NCBI RefSeq assembly: GCF_030527935.1
Contig: NZ_JAUMZV010000022.1
Coordinates: forward strand, 1-36,918
Origin: Kingella sp. (in: b-proteobacteria)
GTDB taxonomy: Bacteria; Pseudomonadota; Gammaproteobacteria; Burkholderiales; Neisseriaceae
Direction of reading: 5' to 3'
Length of the DNA: 36,918 nucleotides
The stretch's first letter is position 1, and every line of letters begins with the position of its first letter. The position numbers and the translations under genes are program-made. This document shows, piece by piece, positions 1 to 8,609 of this stretch. The notes below the pieces were generated by a model, which saw only the letters and a list, made by a program, of their open reading frames with translations, had not been told where the DNA came from and ran no database searches.

Positions 1-52
1 TAGGGGAAATTCTAACTTAATGTGAATTTCCTGAGTTATCTAGGACAGCCCC
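1..52. mobile_element. Possible insertion-sequence terminus
   Basis: Read on the minus strand inward from position 52, the sequence begins GGGGCTGTCCTAGATAACTC. This resembles the outer ends of IS5-like insertion sequences as remembered. The rest of the element would lie left of the window. No transposase is visible and no second end can be checked, so this is tentative. Confidence 0.25.
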
Positions 53-56
53 TTTC

Positions 57-122
57 AAAATGTCGGCGAGCCGCCGACGCTCCATCGATTACAGGTTTTG
101 CAAAGGTTTCAGCCTGAAAACC
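57..122. repeat. Compound repeat: half of 87-bp element joined to half of NIME-like element
   Basis: Positions 61-85 carry the right arm of the 87-bp inverted-repeat element found complete at 9134-9220 (GTCGGCGAGCCGCCGACGC then TCCAT). It is followed directly by GGTTTTGCAAAGGTTTCAGC and CTGAAAACC, the outer arm of the composite element seen at 14175, 16401 and 24855. The same junction recurs at 9193-9253, so the two halves move or persist as one unit. Confidence 0.6.
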
Positions 123-233
123 CCAACAAGACTGCAACAAAGTCTCGTTTCAACCTTGCGCGTTGCGCTGCGGCATACCCCTTTATACCCAAATCAAAGA
201 TTTGGACAAAGGAGCAAGGCTGCCTTAATGCGT

Positions 234-1052
234 TCAACTTTCTTCTTGGATGACTTTCTCCAACACCGCCAGCGCGCGCACCGCTTCTTTGTTGCCCTGT
301 TCGGCAGCGGCTTGCCACCATTTTCGTGCTTCTTGGTAATCAAATTCCACGCCCGAGCCTTCGGCGTAGGCAAAGCCTAAATTAAGCTGCCCATCGGCAT
401 CGCCCAATTCGGCGGCGTGGCGAAACCATTGCGCGGCGCGGGTTTCGTCTTTTGCCACGCCATAGCCTTCTTGGTACAGCATCCCCAAATTCACCATCGC
501 ATTGTTGTTGCCCAACTCGGCAGCGCGTTGGTAATACTCGGCGGCGCGGGCGTAATCGCTTTTTACACCCAAGCCATCGTCATAGCACACGCCCAAGTTA
601 TACAAGGCTTCGTCGTCATCCTGCTCGGCAGCGGCTTGCCAATAGGTTATCGCGCGGGCGTAATCTTGCGGCACTCCCAGCCCTTCGGCATAAAAATGCG
701 CCAGCGAGTTGGCGGCATCCCATTCGCCCTGCTCAAAAGCAGCGGAATACCATTTCAGCGCGGCGGCGTAATCTTGCGGCATGCCGTCCAGCCCATCTTC
801 GTAAAGCATGGCGATGTTCATTTGCGCGGCAGCATCGCCCTGCTCGGCAGCGGCGAGATACCACTTGGCGGCAGCAGCAAAATCGGTTGGCACACCCAAG
901 CCTTGTTCATACATAAACGCCAATTGGTATTGCGCATCCACATCGCCCTGCTCGGCAAACTGGCGGATGATGGGCGCAGCGGCTTTATAGTTGCCTTTTT
1001 GAATGTGCGCAAACGCGGTGTTGAGTTTCAAATTATTGAGTGAGTAAGACAT
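234..1052 (-). CDS. Sel1-like repeat (SLR/TPR-like) protein, 272 aa
   Basis: Six tandem Sel1-type repeats of about 36 residues span residues 37-252, each with the pattern AxxxLGxxYxxGxGVxxDxxxAxxWxxxAAEQG. They follow a short N-terminal helical region resembling half a repeat. Sel1 repeats form alpha-alpha superhelices used as protein-protein scaffolds. No signal peptide or lipobox is seen, so a cytoplasmic location is inferred. The gene stands alone, divergent from nrdB. Its start ATG (complement of 1050-1052) is the first in the frame and the protein opens plausibly there. Substrate or partner cannot be told from sequence. The repeats are nearly perfect, which suggests recent internal duplication or strong selection. 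Confidence 0.85.
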   Translation of the reverse strand: MSYSLNNLKLNTAFAHIQKGNYKAAAPIIRQFAEQGDVDAQYQLAFMYEQGLGVPTDFAAAAKWYLAAAEQGDAAAQMNIAMLYEDGLDGMPQDYAAALKWYSAAFEQGEWDAANSLAHFYAEGLGVPQDYARAITYWQAAAEQDDDEALYNLGVCYDDGLGVKSDYARAAEYYQRAAELGNNNAMVNLGMLYQEGYGVAKDETRAAQWFRHAAELGDADGQLNLGFAYAEGSGVEFDYQEARKWWQAAAEQGNKEAVRALAVLEKVIQEES

Positions 1053-1295
1053 AATGAGCTTTCGTGTAAATCAAAGGCAGCCTGAAAACGAGAGCAGCGA
1101 GTTTCAGCGAAGCTAAAACGAAAAACCGCCTTTTCAGGCTGCCTAATGAAAAGCGCGGATTTTAGCGCAGTTAGCCCCGTCTGCATAACCAGATAATCCA
1201 TCCCAACAGCGCCGCGCCAACCGCTTTGCCCCGCGCATCAACGATAAAACCATTTTCAAGCTGCCTTGCTCAATAGCAAAAAGGCAGCCTGAAAA

Positions 1296-1304
1296 TGCTA
1301 TAAT
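1296..1304 (+). promoter_or_regulatory. Extended -10 promoter of nrdB
   Basis: TGCTATAAT is a perfect extended -10 element (TG at 1296-1297, TATAAT at 1299-1304), 38 bases before the nrdB start. No good -35 is present. The expected position is occupied by a DUS copy (1282-1294), consistent with an extended -10 promoter that does not need a -35 box. No NrdR box pair was recognised. Confidence 0.6.
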
Positions 1305-1341
1305 CCCCCCCGTTTTTTCACACACCCAAAAGGATAAAAAA

Positions 1342-2496
1342 ATGTCTTGCGAACACCTTGTCATGCAATACAGCACCTTCCCCAAAAACCCCAACAACGC
1401 TCTGCTAGAACCCATGTTTCTCGGGCAGCCCGTCAACGTTGCCCGCTACGACCAGCAAAAATACGAAGCCTTTGAAAAGCTGATTGAAAAACAAATCTCG
1501 TTCTTCTGGCGACCCGAAGAAGTGGATTTATCGCGCGACCGCATTGACTACGCCAACCTGCCCGAGCACGAAAAACACATCTTTATCAGCAATTTAAAAT
1601 ACCAAACCCTGCTAGACAGCATCCAAGGGCGCAGCCCCAACGTTGGCTTATTGCCCGTTGTTTCCCTGCCCGAGCTGGAAACATGGATTGAAACATGGTC
1701 ATTCTTTGAAACCATCCACAGCCGCAGCTACACCCACATCATCCGCAACATCGTCAACGACCCATCCATCGTGTTTGACGACATCGTGCAAAACGAATAC
1801 ATCATCGCCCGCGCCGAAGACATCGCCTGCTATTATGATGACTTGATTGAATACACCCAATATTTCAACCTGTTAGGCGTAGGCGAACATCGCGTAAACG
1901 GCCAAACCATAGTCGTATCCGAGCGCGAATTAAAGAAAAAACTCTATCTCTGCCTAATGTGCGTCAACGTGCTAGAAGCCATCCGTTTCTACGTTTCTTT
2001 CGCCTGCTCGTTTGCCTTTGCCGAGCGCGAATTGATGGAAGGCAACGCCAAAATCATCAAACTCATCGCCCGCGACGAAGCCCTGCATTTAACCAGCACG
2101 CAACATATGCTCAACCTAATGCGCGGCGGCGCAGAAGGCGCAGAATGGGCAGAAATCGCCGCCGAATTGCAAGACGAATGCTTTGAGCTTTTCAAAAAAG
2201 CTGCCAACCAAGAAAAAGAATGGGCAGAATATCTATTCAAAGACGGCAGCATGATAGGCTTAAACAAAGACATCCTGTGCCAATACGTTGAATACATCAC
2301 CAACGCCCGCATGCTTGCCGTAGGCTTGCCGCCCGCATTTGAAAAAGCCACGCAAAACCCCATTCCGTGGATTAACGCATGGCTTTCATCCGACAACGTA
2401 CAAGTTGCACCACAAGAAGTGGAAATCTCGTCCTACCTGATTGGGCAAATTGATGCCGAAGTGAAAACCGAAGATTTGGAAGACTTTGAACTTTAA
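1342..2496 (+). CDS. nrdB: Ribonucleoside-diphosphate reductase class Ia, beta subunit
   Basis: Small subunit of aerobic ribonucleotide reductase; it holds the diferric-tyrosyl radical that drives reduction of NDPs to dNDPs in the NrdA subunit. It is 384 aa and very close to E. coli NrdB (376 aa) along its length. Iron ligands align with an offset of about 8: D92, E123, H126, E212, E246, H249; the radical tyrosine is Y130 in SRSYTHI. The C-terminal tail that docks into NrdA is present, ending EDFEL. The chosen start at 1342 has AAGGA eight bases upstream. An internal ATG at 1363 would match the E. coli N-terminus better but lacks a ribosome site. nrdA is not in the window, so nrdB is not in the usual nrdAB pair here. 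A DUS inverted pair follows at 2684-2722. Confidence 0.97.
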   Translation: MSCEHLVMQYSTFPKNPNNALLEPMFLGQPVNVARYDQQKYEAFEKLIEKQISFFWRPEEVDLSRDRIDYANLPEHEKHIFISNLKYQTLLDSIQGRSPNVGLLPVVSLPELETWIETWSFFETIHSRSYTHIIRNIVNDPSIVFDDIVQNEYIIARAEDIACYYDDLIEYTQYFNLLGVGEHRVNGQTIVVSERELKKKLYLCLMCVNVLEAIRFYVSFACSFAFAERELMEGNAKIIKLIARDEALHLTSTQHMLNLMRGGAEGAEWAEIAAELQDECFELFKKAANQEKEWAEYLFKDGSMIGLNKDILCQYVEYITNARMLAVGLPPAFEKATQNPIPWINAWLSSDNVQVAPQEVEISSYLIGQIDAEVKTEDLEDFEL

Positions 2497-2652
2497 ACAG
2501 TAAACAAACAAATAGATACTGTATTTCACGTCGTTGTAACTTCTTAGAAATCAACCACGTTAGCTGTACTGCTGTTCCTTTCTCCGCCACAGAAGAGAGA
2601 ACAGATTGCAGAGCTTTTAATCAGTACTGCTTGCTATCAACAATAATCAAGC

Positions 2653-2671
2653 CAGCATACTTTTTGGACAC
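2653..2671. repeat. Solo terminal repeat of the 136-bp element
   Basis: CAGCATACTTTTTGGACAC matches, with one missing base, the right terminus of the element at 12841-12976 (CAGCATACTTTTTAGGACAC). No partner terminus was found in 2497-2652, so this is a single remnant between nrdB and secF. Confidence 0.55.
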
Positions 2672-2683
2672 CTCCCAAATAAT

Positions 2684-2722
2684 TTTCAGGCTGCCTATCA
2701 TCCCCGATAAGGCAGCCTGAAA
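2684..2722. terminator. Bidirectional DUS-pair terminator (nrdB / secF)
   Basis: TTTCAGGCTGCCT (2684-2696) and AGGCAGCCTGAAA (2710-2722) form a 13-bp inverted repeat with a 13-base loop between the convergent ends of nrdB and secF. Inverted DUS pairs serve as terminators in Neisseriaceae. The run of T at the left and A at the right suits both directions. Confidence 0.7.
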
Positions 2723-2744
2723 CTATTGGAAACAGCGGTAAACG

Positions 2745-3686
2745 TTACACCACCGCCTCTTCTTTTTGCACTTTCTGCTTCACAATATTATGGCGGTCTA
2801 GCCCAAACATCAGCAGCAGCGGGCTGGCAACCAGCACGGAAGAGTAAATCCCGAACACAATGCCGATGGTTAAAGCCATGGCAAAGCCGTGCAACGCTGC
2901 GCCGCCAAATATCAACATGGAAATCACCATCGCTTCGGTTGAGCCGTGCGTAATCACGGTGCGCCCCATGGTGTGCGTAATCGCGTTGTCAATTACTTCG
3001 GGCACGCTGTGGTTGCGCATGGAGCCTTTGTAAAAATTCTCGCGGATTCGGTCAAACACCACCACCGATTCGTTCACCGAATAGCCCAACACGGCTAGCA
3101 CGCCCGCCAGCACCGTTAGCGAAAATTCCCATTGGAAAAAGGCAAAGCAGCCCAGAATAATCACAATATCGTGCATATTGGCGATGATGGCAGACACGGC
3201 AAACCGCCATTCAAAGCGAAACGCCAAGTAAATAATGATGCCAAAAATCACCATGCCCAGCGCGGTTAAACCGTGGCTTACCAGCTCATCGCCCACCGCA
3301 GGGCCGATAAATTCCACTTGGCGCAGGCTCACATCGCTGCTGTCTTTTTTCAACAAATCCATCACTTGATTGGATAGCTGCGCGGAAGACAAATCTTCGC
3401 GGTTGGGCAGGCGAATCATGATGTGTTTGTTTGTGCCCAAGGCTTGCACTTGCACTTCGCCCATTTTCAGTGTGTCTAGGCTGTGGCGCACTTTGTTCAA
3501 ATCCGCGCCTTGCGCCGAAGCGTATTCCACTTCCATCAGCGTGCCGCCAGTAAATTCCACCGACAAATTCAGCCCGCGCGTAAACAAAAATATCACGGCG
3601 AGAATAAACGTTGCCAAAGAAATAAACGTGGTGAGCTTGCCATAGCTCATAAACGGAATATCGCGTTTAAAATGAAAGAGTTCCAT
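2745..3686 (-). CDS. secF: Protein translocase subunit SecF
   Basis: Membrane component of the SecDF-YajC complex, which uses the proton gradient to pull translocating preproteins out on the periplasmic side. 313 aa (E. coli 323). Visible features are an N-terminal membrane segment at about residues 18-36, the periplasmic motif LSVEFTGG, and the conserved transmembrane block GYSVNESVVVFDRIREN typical of SecF, with five further hydrophobic segments. It starts one base after the secD stop. An AGGAGG ribosome site lies inside the end of secD, so the two are translationally coupled. Confidence 0.97.
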   Translation of the reverse strand: MELFHFKRDIPFMSYGKLTTFISLATFILAVIFLFTRGLNLSVEFTGGTLMEVEYASAQGADLNKVRHSLDTLKMGEVQVQALGTNKHIMIRLPNREDLSSAQLSNQVMDLLKKDSSDVSLRQVEFIGPAVGDELVSHGLTALGMVIFGIIIYLAFRFEWRFAVSAIIANMHDIVIILGCFAFFQWEFSLTVLAGVLAVLGYSVNESVVVFDRIRENFYKGSMRNHSVPEVIDNAITHTMGRTVITHGSTEAMVISMLIFGGAALHGFAMALTIGIVFGIYSSVLVASPLLLMFGLDRHNIVKQKVQKEEAVV

Positions 3687-3687
3687 A

Positions 3688-5532
3688 TTAAGCCTCCTCT
3701 TTTTTGTCTAGCACGGCAGGGTAGCGCACGCCGATGGAAAGATGTTGCAGTTTTTTGCGATTGCCATACCACAAATTCACCAAGGCGCGAGACACGACTA
3801 CGGATGAATAAATGGAAGTAACAATGCCCAAGCAATGCACAATCGCAAAGCCGCGCACGGGACCTGTGCCGAAAATCAGCAGCGCGATGCCCGCAATCAG
3901 CGAAGTCAAGTTGGAGTCCAAAATGGTGTCCCAAGCGTGGTCGTAGCCTTCTTTGATGGCGATTTGGGCTTTTTTGCCCTCGCGCAGTTCATCGCGGATG
4001 CGCTCGTTAATCAACACGTTGGAGTCAATCGCCATGCCCAGCGTTAACGCCATCGCGGCGATACCTGGCAGCGTGAGCGTGGCTTGCAGGGCAGACAAGA
4101 TGGCAAACAAGAACAACAAGTTAGCCGATAACGAAACGGCAGAGAACACGCCAAACAAGCGGTAGTACACCACCATAAACGCCACCACCACCACAAAGCC
4201 CCACACGGTGGAATGGATGCCTTTGGTGATGTTTTCCGCGCCCAAAGATGGCCCAATGGTGCGCTCTTCAATGATTTTCATCGGCGCGGCAAGCGAACCT
4301 GCGCGCAGCAGCAAGGCAACGTCATTGGCTTCGGCAAGGCTTGCCATGCCTGTGATTTGCACGTGCCCGCCTGTAATCGGCTCGTTGATGCGCGGCGCGG
4401 TTACCACTTCGGCTTTGCCTTGGTCAATCAACACCATCGCCATGATTTTGCCTTTGTTGGCGGTGGTTAAATCGGCAAAGGTGGACGCGCCCGAGCTATC
4501 CAGCGCAAGGCTCACAATCGGCTGATTGGTTTGCTGGTCTAGGCTGCCTTGCGCTTGGTTGATGTTGTCGCCCGTGAGTTCCACTTGCTTGCTCACCAAA
4601 TATTGATGCCCTTCGTTGTCGCTGAGTAATTCGTAGCCATCGGGAATATTGCCGTTTTGCGCTTGGGCAAGCTGCGCCATATCGGTGCTGACCATGCGCA
4701 CTTCCAGCGTGGCGGTGCGCCCGATGATGTCTTTGGCTTTGGCGGTGTCGGTCATGCCGGGTAATTGCACCACAATGCGGTCGGTGCCTGCTTGTTGGAT
4801 AACAGGTTCGGCGGTGCCCAATTCGTTTACGCGGTTATGCAGCGTGGTGATGTTTTGTTTTACGGCATCGCTGCGGATTTGCGCCAGCAGGGCATCGGGC
4901 AGCACCACGGTGATTTCGTTGTTATTGTTGCTGATTTGCGCGCCATCCAGCATTTTGCGCAGCTCGGACAGGGCTTTTTGCATATCGGCTTCGTCTTGAA
5001 ACGGCACAATAATGCTGTTGTCTTGCTTGCGGATGTTGCCCACGCGAATATCTTGCTGGCGCATGGTGCGGCGGATGTCGCCTGCGTAGCGGTCTAGCGT
5101 TTTATCCAGCGCGGCTTTCATGTCCACTTGCATGGTGAAATGCACGCCGCCGCGCAAGTCCAAGCCGAGAAACATGGGTTTTGCGCCCATTTTTTCCAGC
5201 CATTCGGGGCTGTTGGCGATTTGGTTTTGCGCCACGATGTAGCCTTCGCCCAGCGCGGCATCAATGGCATCGCGGGCGGAGATTTTGGTGGCATCGGACA
5301 CGCGCACTTTCAGGCTGCCGCCTGCGATGAACATCCCGCCGTGCTGGATGTTGGCTTTTTGCAGCGCATCGGCAACGGTTTTTTCGGTGTTGCTGTCAAT
5401 GGTGATGGATTGTCGGTTGGTGGAAATTTGGATGGCTGGGGTTACGCCGTATAGATTGGGCAGCGTGTAAACAATGGCTAGCACAATCGTGAACGCAATC
5501 AGCAGGTATTTCCAAAGCGGATAACGATTCAT
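3688..5532 (-). CDS. secD: Protein translocase subunit SecD
   Basis: Partner of SecF in the SecDF translocation motor. 614 aa, almost exactly the E. coli length (615). N-terminal membrane segment near residues 8-25, then a large periplasmic region containing GLDLRGGVHFTMQVD, then a C-terminal RND-like membrane domain with LGMAIDSNVLINERIRDEL. AAGGA precedes the ATG. The order yajC-secD-secF is the classic operon; a DUS-rich gap of 135 bases separates it from yajC. One DUS copy lies in frame at about 5283 (GSLKV). Confidence 0.97.
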   Translation of the reverse strand: MNRYPLWKYLLIAFTIVLAIVYTLPNLYGVTPAIQISTNRQSITIDSNTEKTVADALQKANIQHGGMFIAGGSLKVRVSDATKISARDAIDAALGEGYIVAQNQIANSPEWLEKMGAKPMFLGLDLRGGVHFTMQVDMKAALDKTLDRYAGDIRRTMRQQDIRVGNIRKQDNSIIVPFQDEADMQKALSELRKMLDGAQISNNNNEITVVLPDALLAQIRSDAVKQNITTLHNRVNELGTAEPVIQQAGTDRIVVQLPGMTDTAKAKDIIGRTATLEVRMVSTDMAQLAQAQNGNIPDGYELLSDNEGHQYLVSKQVELTGDNINQAQGSLDQQTNQPIVSLALDSSGASTFADLTTANKGKIMAMVLIDQGKAEVVTAPRINEPITGGHVQITGMASLAEANDVALLLRAGSLAAPMKIIEERTIGPSLGAENITKGIHSTVWGFVVVVAFMVVYYRLFGVFSAVSLSANLLFLFAILSALQATLTLPGIAAMALTLGMAIDSNVLINERIRDELREGKKAQIAIKEGYDHAWDTILDSNLTSLIAGIALLIFGTGPVRGFAIVHCLGIVTSIYSSVVVSRALVNLWYGNRKKLQHLSIGVRYPAVLDKKEEA

Positions 5533-5667
5533 GTTTTTTCCTTGGGTTTTCAGGCTGCCTTTGGGGCTTTTCAGGCTGCCTTGAAAGGATGGTAAAACGT
5601 GGAAAACAGCAAGGGACGTGCCATTGCTGCTTGTTGATGGGTTTGGCTATTTAAGGCAGCCTGAAAA

Positions 5668-6021
5668 TTATTCGGCGGCGGGCGGTGTGGTGTTGGCGGC
5701 TTCGGGCGTGGTGGCGTTGGCATCCACTTTGGCGGCGATGGCGTTTCTGTCCACTTCAATGTTTACGCCGCGCGCCAGCTCAATGGTGAAAATTTGTTCG
5801 CCCGCTTTAATCACGCGCCCGTAAAAGCCTGCGGCAAGCAACACGCGGTCGCCTTTTTTTAGCTCGCTAATCATGGTTTGGCGGGCTTTCTCACGTTTTT
5901 GGTTGGGGCGAATCATCATAAAATAAATAATGGCAAACAGCGGCAGCCACATCAAAATGGCTGACCAAGGGCTTTGGCTGGCGGCAACTGCGCCATCGGC
6001 GGCGTGTGCGAAATCAATCAT
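5668..6021 (-). CDS. yajC: Preprotein translocase accessory subunit YajC
   Basis: Small single-span membrane protein of the SecDF-YajC complex. 117 aa. A membrane segment at about residues 20-37 is followed by the family signature MIRPNQKREK and a short cytoplasmic domain (KKGDRVLLAAGFYGRV). The tail is Ala/Thr/Pro-rich and low complexity, longer than the core. AAAGGAAC lies upstream of the ATG. First gene of the yajC-secD-secF operon. Confidence 0.95.
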   Translation of the reverse strand: MIDFAHAADGAVAASQSPWSAILMWLPLFAIIYFMMIRPNQKREKARQTMISELKKGDRVLLAAGFYGRVIKAGEQIFTIELARGVNIEVDRNAIAAKVDANATTPEAANTTPPAAE

Positions 6022-6056
6022 TTGTGTTCCTTTGCGGATGGATTAAAAAACGTACG

Positions 6057-6065
6057 ATTTTAGCA
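6057..6065 (-). promoter_or_regulatory. Putative extended -10 promoter of yajC-secDF
   Basis: On the minus strand TGCTAAAAT (TG at 6064-6065, TAAAAT at 6057-6062) lies about 36 bases before the yajC start. No convincing -35. Same style as the nrdB promoter. Confidence 0.4.
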
Positions 6066-6115
6066 GAGTAACGGGTGGGGCGGGGGATGGATTTGGGTGG
6101 CCAATAATGAATAGA

Positions 6116-6156
6116 AGGCAGCCTGAAAAAAAGATAAACACGTTTTCAGGCTGCCT
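6116..6156. terminator. DUS-pair hairpin after the isochorismatase gene
   Basis: AGGCAGCCTGAAA (6116-6128) and TTTCAGGCTGCCT (6144-6156) form a 13-bp stem with a 15-base loop. It sits just beyond the 3' end of the minus-strand hydrolase gene and upstream of the yajC promoter, so it can insulate the two units. Confidence 0.65.
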
Positions 6157-6183
6157 TTTAGCGTGTGGCTTGCGCCTTGCCCA

Positions 6184-6720
6184 TCACACAATCAATTTAG
6201 AAATCGCTTTGAACTGCGGATGCTGCGCGTCTTTGAGCAGCATAAACAGCAGGCTTTCAATATTGCTGACGATGCCGCCCGCCGCTTGGATTTGCTGCAA
6301 GCCGTTGGCTTTGTTGGCGGCGGTGCGCGAAGTGGCGCATTCTTGCGGAATAAACACGTTGTAGCCTTGTTGGCGCAAATCCAGCACGGTTTGCAGCATG
6401 CAGATATGTGTTTCGCAGCCGATAAGCACGATGTTTTCAGGCTGCCTTGATTGCAGCGCGGCGGCGACTTCGGCGGTGTAGGCGGAGAACTGGGTTTTGC
6501 TGAATTTGGGCGCATCGGGCGTGAGCAGGGCGATGTCGGGCACGGTTGCGCCTAGCCCTTTGGGGTATTGCTCGGTGATGATGTGCGGCACGCCCAGCAG
6601 GTTTGCGCCTGTGATGAATTGGCGGCAGGCGGTGAGAAAGGCTTGGTGTTCATGCAGCGCGGGCAGCAGCCGCTCTTGAATGTCCACAATCAGCAGCGCG
6701 GTGTTGGCGGGGGTTATCAT
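6184..6720 (-). CDS. Isochorismatase-family cysteine hydrolase, 178 aa
   Basis: Cysteine hydrolase of the isochorismatase/nicotinamidase superfamily, YcaC-like. The predicted catalytic triad is visible: D13 in LLIVDIQERLL, K75 in KFSKTQFSAY, and C107 in GCETHICMLQT. Length fits the single-domain family. The substrate cannot be deduced. The start is the ATG at 6718-6720, preceded by TAGGAG. It overlaps the stop of the upstream gene in an ATGA junction, so the two are co-translated. The long upstream extension in the same frame is not used. A DUS is read in frame as SRQPENI (residues 91-97), between the lid and the catalytic strand. Confidence 0.88.
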   Translation of the reverse strand: MITPANTALLIVDIQERLLPALHEHQAFLTACRQFITGANLLGVPHIITEQYPKGLGATVPDIALLTPDAPKFSKTQFSAYTAEVAAALQSRQPENIVLIGCETHICMLQTVLDLRQQGYNVFIPQECATSRTAANKANGLQQIQAAGGIVSNIESLLFMLLKDAQHPQFKAISKLIV

Positions 6721-7160
6721 TTTTTTGCTCCTAGGTTGGCGATGCATTGGGCATCGCGGTGGTTGAATGCTTCTGCGCCGCCCAGCAGTTCTAATTGCTG
6801 CGTGGGGCTGATTTTGGCGAACGATTGGATTTGCTGGGCGGAAAGTTTTTGCAGCGGCTCGTCCCACATACACACGCAATATTGGGCAACCAGCGCGCCG
6901 TCTGGGTCTTTCAGGCTGCGCTTAGCAAGGTCTTGCTGCCATTTGGGCGCGTGTGGCACGTTTTGGATGCAGCTTTCTACGATGGCGGCTTTGGCTTTGG
7001 GCTTGCTCATGCCGCATTGGCTGAGCAAAAAGAAGCCTGCAAACAGCAACGCAATCACGCGCAGCCAAATCACGATGGTTTTGCGTTTTTTCTGCGCGGC
7101 GGCGGAGGTGGCGGTTTGCGGTTGTGGGGTTTCAGGCTGCGGTGGAGTAGGTGTGGTCAT
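6717..7160 (-). CDS. Unknown single-span membrane protein, 147 aa
   Basis: I do not recognise this family. The start is placed at the ATG complement of 7158-7160. Upstream codons in the same frame read through a DUS (AFRLPDS), which indicates non-coding sequence. The protein has a Thr/Pro/Gln-rich N-terminus (about 1-25), one hydrophobic segment (about 30-50, WLRVIALLFAGFFLL) and a roughly 95-residue soluble domain with four conserved-looking cysteines (ESCIQN, YCVCMWD, DAQCIAN). Disulphides in a periplasmic C-terminal domain are possible. The stop overlaps the start of the hydrolase gene (ATGA), so the two form an operon. Confidence 0.7.
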   Translation of the reverse strand: MTTPTPPQPETPQPQTATSAAAQKKRKTIVIWLRVIALLFAGFFLLSQCGMSKPKAKAAIVESCIQNVPHAPKWQQDLAKRSLKDPDGALVAQYCVCMWDEPLQKLSAQQIQSFAKISPTQQLELLGGAEAFNHRDAQCIANLGAKK

Positions 7161-7298
7161 GATGATGATGGTGTCAATCAGGTTAAGCGAATCAGGCAGC
7201 CTGAAAGCGGTAGGCGATAACGGTGTTAAACGGGTAACGCCGCCAAATGGTGCATCGTGCATCGCAACACCGTTTTCAGGCTGCCTATAACGAGCAAA

Positions 7299-8609
7299 CT
7301 AGCCGCGTTTAAACAGCTGCGGGGCGCGTTTGCCCAGATAATACAAAAAGCCGATGTTGCCCAAGGCAACCACCAAATACAGCAGCAAAATGCTGTTAAA
7401 CAGCGTGAGCAACACAATGCTCAACAGCGCGGCGGCGACCATAAACACGGCGTTGATGATGTTGTTGGCGGCGATGGCGTTGGCGCGGAACTCGTCTGAT
7501 GACGCGGTTTGCAGCCATGTGTACAGCGGCACGGAGAAGAAACCGCCAAAAAAGCCGATGCCTATCATCAGCAGGATAACGGGATACGCCATGCCTTGCG
7601 ATAAGAACACGCTTGCGCCTTGCAATTCGTGCCCGCTGCCTAAAAACGGGTTGCCGTATAACACAAACACCAACGCGCTGCCGCAAATGGTCAGCCCGAT
7701 TGCGCCCGCGCTTACCAGCCAAAGTTTCAACGCGCCTTTGCTAATTTTGGCGCAGGCGATGGAGCCTGACGCGATGCCGATGGAAAACAGCGTGAGCATT
7801 AGGTTGAACACGGAAGTGTTACCGTGCAAATGGATGCGCACAAAGGTGGGCAGTTGGGTGGTGTACACCGCGCCGACAAACCAAAACCACGAAATGCCCA
7901 TGATGGCGGTGAACAATTCAGGCTGCTTATGGGTTTGCGCAATCAGGTTGGTGGTGCTGCGGGCGATGTTCCAATCCAGTTTTAGCGTGGGCTCTTTGGC
8001 GGCAACGGCGGGCATGGCTGCGCTGGTGCCCAAGCCCAAGATGGCAATCAACACCACCCAGCCTGCCAAAATCAGCGGGCTTTCGCCTGCCACCGCCGTG
8101 CCAATAATTTGCCCGAGCAAAATGGCGATAAACGTGCCCGATTCAATCAAGCCGTTGCCCATGATGAGTTCTTTTTCGGCAAGGTATTCGGGCAAGATGG
8201 CGTATTTAACCGGTCCAAACAGCGTGGAATGCACGCCCATCATAAACAGGCACAGCAACAGCAAAGGCGCGGAATGGATGTAAAACCCCACGCTTGCCGC
8301 CACCATAATCCCCACTTCCAGCAGCTTGGTGGCTTGGGCGATGCGGGCTTTGTTGTAGCGCGTGGCAAGCTGCCCTGAAAACGATGAAAACAGAAAATAG
8401 GGCAACACAAACAGCAACGCGCCCACGTTGAGCATTTGCTCCGATGGGATGGCATCGTTTTTGCCCAAGCCGTAAAAGCTAATCAGCACAAACAGCGTGG
8501 TTTTGAACGAGTTGTCGTTTAACGCGCCCAAAAATTGTGTGCCAAACAGTGGGGCAAAACGGCGGCTGGTGGCGAATGAGAAATCGTTTTTTTCTTTGGC
8601 GTGATTCAT
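7299..8609 (-). CDS. MFS transporter, LplT-like (lysophospholipid transporter family)
   Basis: Twelve-span major facilitator protein, 436 aa. The N-terminal motif GTQFLGALNDNSFKTTLFVL is characteristic of LplT and of the transporter half of Aas-type fusions, which flip lysophospholipids inward for re-acylation. Loop 2-3 has SGQLATRYNKARI, a variant of the MFS A-motif. Function is inferred from this resemblance; no acyltransferase gene adjoins it. The start overlaps the ccoS stop by ATGA. The gene ends the ccoS operon; the next DUS copies lie at 7274-7286 and 7194-7206. Confidence 0.85.
   Translation of the reverse strand: MNHAKEKNDFSFATSRRFAPLFGTQFLGALNDNSFKTTLFVLISFYGLGKNDAIPSEQMLNVGALLFVLPYFLFSSFSGQLATRYNKARIAQATKLLEVGIMVAASVGFYIHSAPLLLLCLFMMGVHSTLFGPVKYAILPEYLAEKELIMGNGLIESGTFIAILLGQIIGTAVAGESPLILAGWVVLIAILGLGTSAAMPAVAAKEPTLKLDWNIARSTTNLIAQTHKQPELFTAIMGISWFWFVGAVYTTQLPTFVRIHLHGNTSVFNLMLTLFSIGIASGSIACAKISKGALKLWLVSAGAIGLTICGSALVFVLYGNPFLGSGHELQGASVFLSQGMAYPVILLMIGIGFFGGFFSVPLYTWLQTASSDEFRANAIAANNIINAVFMVAAALLSIVLLTLFNSILLLYLVVALGNIGFLYYLGKRAPQLFKRG

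Noticed and set aside
57..122. Palindromic sequence near the left edge considered as an origin or attachment site.
   Set aside because: The same sequence recurs at 9193-9253 and in halves elsewhere, so it is a dispersed repeat and not a unique site.
1075..1144. Inverted DUS pair between the Sel1 gene and nrdB considered as a terminator.
   Set aside because: The flanking genes are divergent and the loop is over 40 bases; no transcript would end there by design.
2547..2562. Short motif TAGAAATCAACCACGTT, similar at 14104 and 15152, considered as a regulatory site.
   Set aside because: Only about 15 bases with variable matches and no consistent position relative to genes; may be a fragment of a longer repeat, but not supportable here.
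8109..8378. His/Gln-rich plus-strand frames opposite the MFS gene and similar frames opposite ftsH and secD.
   Set aside because: They are antisense shadows of strongly supported genes, with no ribosome sites or recognisable domains.
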